64,000 nt of DNA from Halobaculum sp. MBLA0143 (GTDB lineage: Archaea > Halobacteriota > Halobacteria > Halobacteriales > Haloferacaceae), in NCBI RefSeq assembly GCF_041361465.1, contig NZ_JBGKAC010000001.1:1116001-1180000 (forward strand), read 5' to 3'. The translations under genes and the position numbers were made by a program. Below the pieces are notes generated by a model, which searched no databases, had not been told where the DNA came from, and was given only the letters and a program-made list of their open reading frames with translations. Positions 42,247 to 52,075 of this stretch are shown one piece after another; within the stretch, counting starts at the first letter, position 1; the number at the start of each line of letters is the position of its first letter.

Positions 42247-43293
42247 ATGGAACGACTGAAGTACATCACGAAGCGGATTCTCATGGCGTTCCCGGTGTTG
42301 TGGCTCGGTACCACGATGACCTGGTACATCATCTACCAGGGGCCGGTCGACCCGGCAGCCAACCTGTTGTCCGGGAACGAACGCCTGACAAAGGAGAAGT
42401 ACGAGGCGGCGAGACAGTCGCTGGGTCTCGATCAACCGCCGCTGCAACACTACGTCGACTGGTCGACGAGCCTGTACTCGCTGGACCTGGGGACGACCTG
42501 GCTGATCTACCCCGGCTCGGAGGTGGGATCGTTGGTGATCGACTTCCTGCCTCGGACCGTCTGGCTGGGGTTCTGGTCGGTGTTGATCGCCATCTTCATC
42601 GGCATCCCGCTGGGCTTCTACGCCGGCGTCCGGTCGAACACGATCGCCGACTACGTCGCCTCCGTCTCCGGGATCGTCTGGCGAGCGATGCCGAACTTCT
42701 GGCTGGCAGTGATCCTGTTGTCGGTGCTGGTCGGCTCGGAGCCGCTCTTGGGGTTCGACTGGGACACGTTCCTCGTGGATCTCCCGTCGGGAGTGACGGG
42801 CAACCCCGGCCTGAGCTACATGGCCGGTGACCCGCTCGCCCTGTTCACCGAGCCCGGCCAGACGCTGTCGGCGATCAAGAAGATCATGCCGGCGGCGTTG
42901 GTGTTGGGCTCGGCGTCGATGGGCAACGAGATGCGGATCGGTCGGACGGCCGTCTTGGAGACGAAGAACGAGCAGTACGTCGACTTCGCCAGGGCGAAGG
43001 GGGTGTCGAACCGATCGATCGTCTGGAAACACGTCTTCCGCAACGCGTTGATCCCGTTGGTGCCCATCGTGACGACGGAGGCGTTCCTGTTGATCGGTGG
43101 GAGCGTGCTCGTGGAGTCCGTCTTCGGGATCAACGGGATGGGGAAGCTGTTCTTCGACGCGGCGATCCAGGGGGACCTCCCGCTCGTGGGGTCGCTGATG
43201 TTCGTCTTCATCGTTCTCCTGCTCGTCATCAACATCGTTCAGGACGTGTTGTACACGCTGATCGACCCGCGGGTCGGATACGAGGGGAGCTGA
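42247..43293 (+). CDS. Dipeptide-type ABC transporter permease (DppB-like)
   Basis: A 348-residue permease of the BPD_transp_1 family with six predicted segments. The N-terminal segment ILMAFPVLWLGTTMTWYII is typical of DppB/OppB. The long periplasmic-side loop has DQPPLQHYVDW. The EAA cytosolic motif appears as NEQYVDFARAKGVSNRSIVWKHVFRNALIP, where it docks with the ATPases. It contains VESVFGINGMGKLF, conserved in this class. It is one base from the next permease gene and is the second subunit of the importer. Confidence 0.93.
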   Translation: MERLKYITKRILMAFPVLWLGTTMTWYIIYQGPVDPAANLLSGNERLTKEKYEAARQSLGLDQPPLQHYVDWSTSLYSLDLGTTWLIYPGSEVGSLVIDFLPRTVWLGFWSVLIAIFIGIPLGFYAGVRSNTIADYVASVSGIVWRAMPNFWLAVILLSVLVGSEPLLGFDWDTFLVDLPSGVTGNPGLSYMAGDPLALFTEPGQTLSAIKKIMPAALVLGSASMGNEMRIGRTAVLETKNEQYVDFARAKGVSNRSIVWKHVFRNALIPLVPIVTTEAFLLIGGSVLVESVFGINGMGKLFFDAAIQGDLPLVGSLMFVFIVLLLVINIVQDVLYTLIDPRVGYEGS

Positions 43294-43294
43294 G

Positions 43295-44764
43295 ATGGCA
43301 ACACAGACACAGACACAGTCACGGACGCACGCTGACGGAGAGGCAGAACCGTTCTGGGGCCGAGTGAGTCGGAACCCGCGGCCGGCGTTGCTCTGGGCCG
43401 GTGTCGCCGGCTTCCTGTTGCTGTTGGAGCTCGGCGCGGCCGCGGAGTTCCTGCTCACGGTCCTGAGTGACGCGCTGGCGGCGTTGCCGACGATGGGGCG
43501 AGCGCAGTTCCTCGTCGCTGCAGAGGAGGCGGCCGGCCAGGTGCCGACGCTCCTGTCCCGAGAGACGATCCCCAACCGGGGGTACTACACCGGCTCCGGC
43601 TACCAGGGGACGTTCCTGGGGCTGTCGCCGATGTACGCCTGGCTCCTCCGCTTCGTGTTGACGTACGGCTACGCCTTCGTGACGCTGGCGTGGGTGTGGG
43701 TCGGCTACGACTGGTACCGGGAGCACTACCGTGTCGCCGACTGGACGCCGCGTGACGACGTGGTCGACCGGCTGCGCTCGCACCGCTGGGGGCAGTTCGG
43801 CTTCGTCGTCGTGTTCATGTTCTTCGTGCTCGTCGTGTTCGCACCGTCGGTGAGCCCGACGACCGTTGCCGCGAACCTCGCGGACCCGTACGGCCACACG
43901 CTCCAGTACTACACCGGGACCGGCGTCGAGGAGCTGACAGTCGGGCAGGCGAACCTCGGCTCGAAGTCGACCGGCACTCTCCAGAACAACGTCGGGCCGT
44001 GGAGCTACGACGACTACGGCCGGTTCCACCCGTTCGGGACGCTCCCCACGGGTAAGGACCTGTTCACGTTCATCGCGCACGGCTCCCGGATCTCGCTCAT
44101 CATCGGGCTGCTGTCGGTGACGCTGTCGGCCGGGCTCGCGGTGATCCTGGCGCTCGTGACGGCCTACTACAAGGGTGCGATCGACCTGAGCGTCGTCCTG
44201 GTGTCCGACGCCGTGATGGGGATGCCCCAGCTACTCCTGCTCATCATGCTGACGGTGATCCTCTCTGGCACCTGGATCGGACAGATCTACTCCGGCGCGT
44301 TCGTCCTGGCGTTGATCTTCGCCGCGACGGGTTGGCCGGCGATGTGGCGGTCGTTCCGTGGGCCGGCGCTCCAAGTGTCCGAAGAGGAGTGGGTGGACGC
44401 TGCGAAGTCGTTCGGCCAGTCGCCGGGCGCGATCATGCGGAAACACATGCTGCCGTACATCTCCGGGTACATCCTGGTGTACGGCTCGATGACGCTCGGC
44501 GGCGCGATCATCGCCATCGCCGGGCTGTCGTTCCTCGGCCTGGGCGTCAACCCGCCGACCCCGGAGTGGGGACGAGCGGTCAACGCCGGGCAGGACTACG
44601 TCACGACGGCCTCCTGGCACATCTCGCTGATCCCGGGCGTCCTGATCACGTTCGTCGTGACCGGGTTCAACGCCCTCGGTGACGGGATTCGGGACGCCAT
44701 CGACCCCGAGTCGGACAGCTCGACCGGGGAGGGTGACGCCGCCGGCCGTGGGGGTGGTGCCTGA
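43295..44764 (+). CDS. Dipeptide-type ABC transporter permease (DppC-like) with N-terminal extension
   Basis: A 489-residue permease, against about 300 for ordinary DppC. The usual DppC core begins near residue 165 (RWGQFGFVVVFMFF) and includes PFGTLPTGKDLFTFIAHGSR, and the EAA motif EEEWVDAAKSFGQSPGAIMR. The additional N-terminal 160 residues contain two or three further hydrophobic segments (about 30-50 and 115-140) separated by a hydrophilic stretch with RETIPNRGYYTGSGYQG. The end is a Gly/Ser/Asp-rich tail. The GC is normal, so the extension is native. Its role is unknown; extra contacts with the binding protein are possible. Confidence 0.92.
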   Translation: MATQTQTQSRTHADGEAEPFWGRVSRNPRPALLWAGVAGFLLLLELGAAAEFLLTVLSDALAALPTMGRAQFLVAAEEAAGQVPTLLSRETIPNRGYYTGSGYQGTFLGLSPMYAWLLRFVLTYGYAFVTLAWVWVGYDWYREHYRVADWTPRDDVVDRLRSHRWGQFGFVVVFMFFVLVVFAPSVSPTTVAANLADPYGHTLQYYTGTGVEELTVGQANLGSKSTGTLQNNVGPWSYDDYGRFHPFGTLPTGKDLFTFIAHGSRISLIIGLLSVTLSAGLAVILALVTAYYKGAIDLSVVLVSDAVMGMPQLLLLIMLTVILSGTWIGQIYSGAFVLALIFAATGWPAMWRSFRGPALQVSEEEWVDAAKSFGQSPGAIMRKHMLPYISGYILVYGSMTLGGAIIAIAGLSFLGLGVNPPTPEWGRAVNAGQDYVTTASWHISLIPGVLITFVVTGFNALGDGIRDAIDPESDSSTGEGDAAGRGGGA

Positions 44765-45800
44765 TGGCCGACCCGTTGCTCGCGGTCGAGGACCTACACA
44801 CCACCTTCTACACGGACAAGGAGACGATCCGGGCCGTCGACGGGGTGGACTTAGAGATCGAGGCGGGCGAGACGGTCGGGCTCGTCGGCGAGTCCGGCTC
44901 CGGGAAGTCCGTCACGGCACGGTCGATCCTCGGGCTGATCGACGATCCCGGTCGTGTCGAGAGCGGGTCGATCCGGTTCCGGGGCAACGAGCTGACCGAG
45001 GGCGCCTGGGAGCAGTACCGTGGCGACCTCTCCATCGTGTTCCAGGACCCGATCAACTCGATGAACCCGGTGTACACGGTGGGCAACCAGATCCGGGAGG
45101 CGCTCCGGATCCACCAGGGCCTCCGGGGAGAGGAGGCACGTGCGGAGGCGATCGAGCTGTTGGAGGCGGTCGGGATTCCGGACGCGCCGCGGCGGCTCAC
45201 CGAGTACCCCCACCAGTACTCCGGCGGGATGCGCCAGCGAGCGGTGATCGCCATCGCGCTGGCGTGTGACCCGGACCTGTTGGTGTGTGACGAGCCGACG
45301 ACGGCGTTGGACGTGACGATACAGGCGCAGATCCTGGAGCTGTTAGACGACCTGCAGCGCGAGGAGGACCTCGGAATCCTGTTCATCACCCACGACATGG
45401 GCGTGATCGAGGAGATCGCAGACCGGGTGAACGTGATGTACGCCGGCGAGATCGTGGAGACGGCGCCGGTCGACCGGTTGTTCGACGACCCGCAGCACCC
45501 GTACACTCGTGGACTGCTGGCGTCGATCCCCGGCCGGACGGCCGAGGGGGACCGGTTGCCCACTATCGGCGGTGAGGTGCCGACGCCGACGGCGGAGCCG
45601 GAGGAGTGTCGGTTCGCCTCCCGGTGTCCGGCGGCGTTCGACGCCTGCGAGCAGGTCCACCCGCAGCCGGTGTCGGTCGGCGGTGGCACGGCCGAACACA
45701 CGGCGTCGTGTCTGCTCCACGAGTCGGAGTTCGGTCACTCGCCGTCGGAGGCGACGTTCGACACGGACGGCGACGCGGCGGCAGACGGAGGTGAGCAACT

Positions 45801-45804
<4 letters not shown>
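44764..45804 (+). CDS. Dipeptide-type ABC transporter ATPase (DppD-like)
   Basis: A 346-residue ATPase with Walker A GESGSGKSVT near residue 43, Q-loop VFQDPINSMNPVY, signature YSGGMRQRA, Walker B LLVCDEPTTALD and H-loop FITHDMG. The C-terminal oligo_HPY region has ECRFASRCPAAFDACEQVHP, with the Cys positions that hold an iron-sulfur cluster in Dpp ATPases. Its ATG overlaps the previous TGA by one base. It pairs with the second ATPase as a heterodimer. Confidence 0.95.
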
Positions 45805-47126
<1,322 letters not shown>

Positions 47127-47220
47127 GGTGGGGTCGACCAATCCCTCTGGCTCAGTTGTTCTCGGTTTTTGTCTCGACAGTTCGGTCGTTCGGAACAGTT
47201 GGTGTCTTCAGTAGAAAACT

Positions 47221-47228
47221 CTTATAAC
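47221..47228 (+). promoter_or_regulatory. TATA box of the DUF262 gene
   Basis: CTTATAAC is 23-30 nt before the ATG at 47251. It gives the gene its own leaderless transcript, separate from the transporter operon that ends at 47126. Confidence 0.65.
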
Positions 47229-47250
47229 CTAGGGGAGTCTATCGTTCCTT

Positions 47251-49089
47251 ATGGGTTACCAGACCACAACAATAGACAGTATTATAGATGATGTGAATTA
47301 CACTTACCTCGTTCCTGCGATTCAGAGAGAGTTCGTCTGGGATTCAGACCAGATTCTCGACCTATTCGACTCCGTCGTCAGAGGCTATCCAATCGGGTCT
47401 TTTCTCTTCTGGAGGGTCAGCGGTGAGTTCTCGAAGAGCAGAATAAAGTACAAATTTATAAAAAACTATATTGGGGATCCGATTCACCCCGACGAACTGG
47501 ACAACGTTACGTACCACAACAACAGGCATCGGGACAGCCTAGAAGACAATCCAAACAAAATTAATCTGGTCTTAGACGGGCAGCAGCGGCTCACATCATT
47601 CTACATCGGTCTCAAGGGATCGTACACGGAGAAGATACTGAACAAGAGAAGGAGGAAGAAGGACTCCTGGGAGCGAAAGTACCTGTACCTGAATATTGCG
47701 TCCCCGACTGACGAGGAGGTGAGCGGTAGGAAGTTTGACTTCCGATTCAAGAAGCCAGACCCGGATCACGGCTGTGACGAATACTGGTACAGAGTAGGTG
47801 ATATCCTAGATGTTGACGACTTCGCAGAGGAAGCCGACAAAATTATGGAGAACATCGAGTTGATAGACGGAATAAATGCGGAACGTGTCCACAGAAGCAT
47901 CAGTAAAAATATACAGAGGCTCAACCACGCGATCTGCCAGCGTGAGTCGATATCGTACTTTGAGGAGGATGAGGAGAACCAGGAGAAGATTCTCGACATC
48001 TTCATCCGCGCGAACGACGGGGGGACCCAGCTCAGTAAATCGGATATGTTGTTGTCAGTTGCTACTGCCCAGTGGAGCGACCGGGGCGTAGACAACAAAG
48101 TAGTTGCTAGAGAAGAAATAAAGCAGTTTGTCGACAAGCTGAACAGCCACGCGGCGAGAGGGACGGTCGAACTTGACTCTAACTTCGTTCTCCGCGCACT
48201 GTTGACCGCGTCGGATGTTCCTAACCTCTCGTTTACTCTCGCCAACTTCGACGAGGAGACACTAAGGGAAATGAAAGAGACGTGGATGGACGGAGAGTTC
48301 AAGCAGGCGGTGATGAGCACACTGGACCTACTCCAGAGCTACGGGCTCTCGACCACACACATAAGGAGCAAGATGGTCATCCTCCCGATAGTCTACTACT
48401 TCTACCATAATTCAAATCCACACCTCTCGTTCAACGGTAACTCTGGCCGCTCCGAGAGGCAGAAGATCCTCTACTGGATGTGCTCTCTAGTCGCCAACGG
48501 TGACCTGAACACCGGCGGAACGATCCAGACTATTCGCGGTATAAGAAACATCATCAGAGAGTCTGCCGACCGAGAGTTCCCGTTGTCTCGAATAGAGGAG
48601 AAGCTAAACGACTACAACAAGTCGATGGGATTCGACAGAAGTACGCTCGAAAGGTGGTTTAGTGACGGGACTCTGAGCAACAGCTCACAGAGAGTTGTCC
48701 TGTCTCTCGCGTACTTCCCCGATATAGCGAGTGAGAGCTACGAGTACGAACTCGATCACATATTCCCGAAGTCCGAGCTACAACGGGATACGTTGGTGGA
48801 CGAGTACAATATGTCGATTGAGAAGGCTGAGAGGCTGGACGACCTTCGGTCGAGCACGGGGAACTTACAGCTCATTCGTGCCGGTGAGAACCGGTCGAAG
48901 TCGGACAGTCAGCTCACAGAGTGGCTGAGTACACGGCGAGAAGACTACTTGGACCGCCACTACGTTCCGACCGATGAAGATCTCTGGAGAGTAGAGAACG
49001 CTCTGGACTTTATAAACGAGAGAGAAGAGAGGTTGATGCAAGAATTGCTCGATAAATCACCAGACAGAGCCACTAAGCAACCCACCTGA
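47251..49089 (+). CDS. DUF262-DUF1524 protein, GmrSD/SspE-like restriction nuclease
   Basis: A 612-residue two-domain protein. The N-terminal DUF262 domain has AIQREFVWDSDQILDLFDS and the diagnostic NLVLDGQQRLTSFYIG with Asp109, Gln111, Gln112 and Arg113. In GmrSD and SspE this ParB-like fold hydrolyses nucleotides when it meets modified DNA. The C-terminal DUF1524 domain shows the HNH-type ELDHIFPKSEL (Asp502 and His503) and, near residue 537, TGNLQLIRAGENRSKSD, where the Asn completes the motif. The gene is richer in A and T than its neighbours. It has no cognate DNA-modification genes nearby, so it could act against modified phage DNA as a type IV enzyme. Confidence 0.9.
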   Translation: MGYQTTTIDSIIDDVNYTYLVPAIQREFVWDSDQILDLFDSVVRGYPIGSFLFWRVSGEFSKSRIKYKFIKNYIGDPIHPDELDNVTYHNNRHRDSLEDNPNKINLVLDGQQRLTSFYIGLKGSYTEKILNKRRRKKDSWERKYLYLNIASPTDEEVSGRKFDFRFKKPDPDHGCDEYWYRVGDILDVDDFAEEADKIMENIELIDGINAERVHRSISKNIQRLNHAICQRESISYFEEDEENQEKILDIFIRANDGGTQLSKSDMLLSVATAQWSDRGVDNKVVAREEIKQFVDKLNSHAARGTVELDSNFVLRALLTASDVPNLSFTLANFDEETLREMKETWMDGEFKQAVMSTLDLLQSYGLSTTHIRSKMVILPIVYYFYHNSNPHLSFNGNSGRSERQKILYWMCSLVANGDLNTGGTIQTIRGIRNIIRESADREFPLSRIEEKLNDYNKSMGFDRSTLERWFSDGTLSNSSQRVVLSLAYFPDIASESYEYELDHIFPKSELQRDTLVDEYNMSIEKAERLDDLRSSTGNLQLIRAGENRSKSDSQLTEWLSTRREDYLDRHYVPTDEDLWRVENALDFINEREERLMQELLDKSPDRATKQPT

Positions 49090-49132
49090 TCATCCCACCG
49101 AGGCAGAACCAGATTCTCCTCGCGTCCGTGGC

Positions 49133-49706
49133 TTAGTCCGCGTCGGCGTCAATCCCGTCGGTCCCGACGGTGCGTTCCTTGCCCAGCCGGCTCTGGAGCC
49201 TGCCGGCGACGACCGCGAGGACGTAGACGACGACGGCAGTCAACACGAGCAGGTCCGCCTGGTCGCCAGTGCCCGAACGATGAACGCCCGCTGGTGTTGG
49301 CCGCCGGACAGTTGGGTAACCTTCCGGCCCGCGAACGCCTTCACCTCGACAGTCTGAATGGTGTCGTCGAAGATAGTCTCGTCGTCGTCTAGCCGGCCGA
49401 AGCCGAGTGTGAGAACCGCCCCATCCGGATACCTCACGCACCGTGATTGGCATCTCCTTGACGGCGCTGGCGTGTTGGGCGACGTAGCCGGTCCGGTCGC
49501 CACCATCGAACCGGTGAGGCGGCTCGCCGAACGGCCGGACCCCCCGGTCCGGGCGGCACAGCCCCACCGCCAGCTCCATCGGCGCCAACCTTCCGGAGCC
49601 GTTCGGCCCGGCGACGGAGACGAATTCTTCGCCTGGATCGACAGCGTCACGTCCCGAATACCCGCATCGTCGCGTGGCCGAACGTCACGTCAATCAGTTC
49701 GATCAC
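49133..49706 (-). pseudogene. Decayed zinc/manganese-type ABC transporter (ATPase and permease remnants)
   Basis: Several frames on the minus strand together match a ZnuC/MntB-like ATPase. Starting at GTG 49706 they read VIELIDVTFGHATM, then in other frames GIRDVTLSIQ, EEFVSVAGPNGSG (a Walker A whose Lys-Ser is lost), DRTGYVAQHASAVKEMPITVREV, and KVTQLSGGQHQRAFIVRALAT. The ATPase sequence then joins directly to LLVLTAVVVYVLAVVAGRLQ, which is like the C-terminus of an ABC-3 metal permease, ending at the TAG near 49133. Three or more frameshifts and a large deletion have destroyed the operon. Confidence 0.7.
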
Positions 49707-50464
49707 CGTGTCGCCCGCGGTGCCGTCCCGTTCGCGCCGTCTGTGTCACTCTCGCCGCCCGCGCCGGCTGCCAGTGCCACACGACGACCCACCCGCCACG
49801 ACTCGAACGTCTCGGTCGTGCTGACGATCTAACACGCTTGAGGATCGCGCCCCAGCGCGGTCGCCGGCAGGTGCTCTCGTTCGGTGTGTGTCACCGCCGA
49901 CTGGAGAATCCGTATAGTGACATACGGTTTGTGAGTGGCGTGAGCGACGGTGGAATCGAGTCCCCCAGCCACTGGCTGTGAACTGTGGAGTGGCCAGAGA
50001 ACTGTCGAGCGGCCGCGGGACGAACTGCAGCGGCGAGTCAGGAAGAGTCAGTGTCGAGTGTGGGCCGGGGCATTCGAGCGAGGAGCGGTTGTCGCATCGA
50101 CAAGCGCCCGGCGGGACCGTGAAGCGGCGACACGACACCGAGAGAACTGAATCGACCCGACGAACGCTGCTCCAACGACGGAGCGTCAGAGTCTCTCGCT
50201 CGAACCAATGCTCGCACACCGACGGTTACACTCGAATCGACGGCCCGGCCACCCGCGGGGAAGAGAGCAGACCGCCACTGAACGCCGCCAAAGTAGTAAG
50301 ACAGGATCCTGAATACACGAGAGACACCGGAACAACCGCTGGAGACGCCGGAAATCCGTCGACAGGCCGAATCGACGCCCCCAGCACGAATCGAACTCCT
50401 GTCTTAGGGCTTTAGGACAGAGTCCTGCATCAGGTTGAAGTGGGCGGCCACGCACCGTTCTGGC
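49707..50464. other. Gene-poor stretch with hairpin and a tRNA-like 3' sequence
   Basis: No intact gene is visible in about 750 nt; open frames are Arg-rich shadows. A hairpin CCGTAT-AGTGAC-ATACGG sits at 49910-49927. CAGGATCCTG, a perfect palindrome, occurs near 50303-50312. At 50380-50402 the minus strand reads CAGGAGTTCGATTCGTGCTG, which has the GTTCGATTC pattern of a tRNA T-loop, and the adjacent 50396-50424 forms an inverted repeat (ACTCCTGTC with GACAGAGT). The rest of a tRNA is not present. Its position just before a recombinase operon suggests an old attachment site. Confidence 0.4.
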
Positions 50465-50899
50465 GTGACGAGCGAACGACGAGAGCCGGTGACGACGCGG
50501 GTGCCGGCCGCACAGAAGCGGGAGTGGGCGGCCGACGCCGAGGCGTTGGACATGAGCCAGAGCGAGTTCGTCCGGACGATGGTCCAAGCCGGTCGGCGAG
50601 ACCTCGGCCTGGAGACGACGGTGGCGGTCGCCGAAGAGAGCGACGACAGCGAGGTGGAACCCCCCCGAGAGAGTGACCCCGTCGAACCCGCTTCTCCCGG
50701 GTCCGACCCTGGGGGTGACGGGCTGGAAGACCGGGTGCTCGACGTTCTCGCGGCGGAGGGGGTGTGTTCGTGGGACGATCTCTTGGACGCGGTCGTCGGA
50801 GACTTAGAGGCACAGCTCGACGAGACGATGGAGCGACTCCTGGAGGAGGGGACGGTGACGTACTCCGGCCGGGAGGGGGGGTACGTTCGCCGTGAGTAG
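50465..50899 (+). CDS. DUF5805 family DNA-binding protein
   Basis: A 144-residue haloarchaeal protein with two parts. Residues about 8-50 (TTRVPAAQKREWAADAEALD, MSQSEFVRTMVQAG) match a ribbon-helix-helix fold. After an acidic Pro-rich linker, the C-terminal 50 residues (EDRVLDVLAAEGVCSWDDLL onward) form a winged-helix-like domain. It is one of the DUF5805 genes that precede tyrosine recombinase genes in haloarchaea. The GTG at 50465 is chosen; the TTG at 50435 would add ten residues. It overlaps the recombinase start by 8 nt and may bind the recombination site or repress the pair. Confidence 0.82.
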   Translation: MTSERREPVTTRVPAAQKREWAADAEALDMSQSEFVRTMVQAGRRDLGLETTVAVAEESDDSEVEPPRESDPVEPASPGSDPGGDGLEDRVLDVLAAEGVCSWDDLLDAVVGDLEAQLDETMERLLEEGTVTYSGREGGYVRRE

Positions 50900-51923
50900 C
50901 ACACGCGCCGGGGAGGTGGAAGAGCCGGTCGCCTTCTTCCTGCGAGACGTGGAGCTCCACGGCAAGAGCGAGCGCACCCGCGCGGAGTACGAACGAGTGC
51001 TGGGGCGGTACCGGTCGTTCCTGGCCGACCGGAGCGACCGAGCGCCAGGGGAGGCGACCCACCGCGACTGCACGGCGTTCGTCCACGAACTCCGGACGGA
51101 TCCGGAGCTGGCCGACTCCACGGTGGCGACGTACGCGGCGTACCTCCACCGGTTCTACGCCTACATGACCCAGGTGGGGGCGTTCGACGCCAACCCGATG
51201 GCGCTCGTGATGGAGGAGTTGGACGAACGGATCGACACGGACCCTGCGCGACGGGAGCTGACGGTGTCGGAGATGCGGTCGTTCCTGACGGGCGTCACCC
51301 ACCCGTTGGAGCGGGCGCTGATCGTCACGCTGCTGAAGACTGGGGTGCGAGTCGGGGAACTGTGCAACCTCGACCTCAGAGACCTCTCTCTGTCGGGAGT
51401 GTCGGGGTACGACCTGGGTGACCGCCCGGCGTTGGAGGGGCGACGCGACTCGTTGTTCGTCCCCGCGGCGCCGTCCGTCGGCGAGTCGTACAACGGCGCC
51501 GAACGTACCGCCTCGAACAAACGGAAACGCGACACGGTGGTCCCCGTCGACGAGGAGCTCCGGGAGGCGCTCCTGGTGTGGCTGGCGATCCGGCCCGACA
51601 CTCCGTCGCCGGCAGAGCCGTTGTTCGTCGGCACCGCCTCCGGGTGGGGACGGCGACTCACGCCCGAACAGGTCCAACGGGTCGTCAGGCAACACGCCCG
51701 CCGGGTCGGGTGGTACGAGAAGGGCGCCGGCGTCACCGAGAACGTCACGCCCCACTACTTCCGCCACTTCTTCACCACGCACCTCCGCGAGCGCACGGGA
51801 GAACGCGGCGTCGTGAAGTACCTCCGCGGGGACGTGGCCGACGACATCATCGACACCTACACTCACAACTGGGGCGGCCGGGTCCGAGAGACGTACGAGC
51901 GACACGTGTACGAGCTCTCGTGA
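50892..51923 (+). CDS. Tyrosine recombinase (XerC/D-like, phage-type integrase)
   Basis: A 343-residue recombinase. The N-terminal SAM-like domain (about residues 12-95, ERTRAEYERVLGRYRSFLAD) binds the core site. The catalytic domain has the first Arg in LLKTGVRVGELCNLDL, a Lys in SNKRKRDTVVPVD, the HxxR box TPHYFRHFF, an Asn-Trp segment DTYTHNWGG, and the nucleophile Tyr in the last residues (RETYERHVYELS). All catalytic residues are present. The type is common on haloarchaeal chromosomes and integrated elements. It follows DUF5805 by overlap. It could be chromosomal or an integrase whose element has been lost. Confidence 0.92.
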   Translation: MSSTRAGEVEEPVAFFLRDVELHGKSERTRAEYERVLGRYRSFLADRSDRAPGEATHRDCTAFVHELRTDPELADSTVATYAAYLHRFYAYMTQVGAFDANPMALVMEELDERIDTDPARRELTVSEMRSFLTGVTHPLERALIVTLLKTGVRVGELCNLDLRDLSLSGVSGYDLGDRPALEGRRDSLFVPAAPSVGESYNGAERTASNKRKRDTVVPVDEELREALLVWLAIRPDTPSPAEPLFVGTASGWGRRLTPEQVQRVVRQHARRVGWYEKGAGVTENVTPHYFRHFFTTHLRERTGERGVVKYLRGDVADDIIDTYTHNWGGRVRETYERHVYELS

Positions 51924-52075
51924 CCGCGACGCCAGGGCGGGTCGTGTCCCAGTGACGACGCGTAAATCACATTTTGCTATATCGAAACTGTGTGGGCCGT
52001 TGGTCGCGCGGTCGTCGCCCGCACACGAGAGAGTACATCGAAGGGTTAACACGAGTGATAACCCTACGTCTGCGT

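Noticed and set aside
42230-42259. 9-codon ORF overlapping the start of the DppB-like gene
   Set aside because: It has a TATA box at the right distance, but nine codons give no protein evidence and the overlap can occur by chance.
49746-50219. 157-codon minus-strand frame upstream of the ABC pseudogene
   Set aside because: Composition is Ser/Arg/Cys-rich without domain pattern; no promoter. Only the part nearest the pseudogene might be the end of a decayed binding-protein gene, which I could not support.
50370-50430. A complete tRNA gene
   Set aside because: Only a T-arm-like segment is present; no acceptor, D-arm or anticodon arm can be drawn around it.
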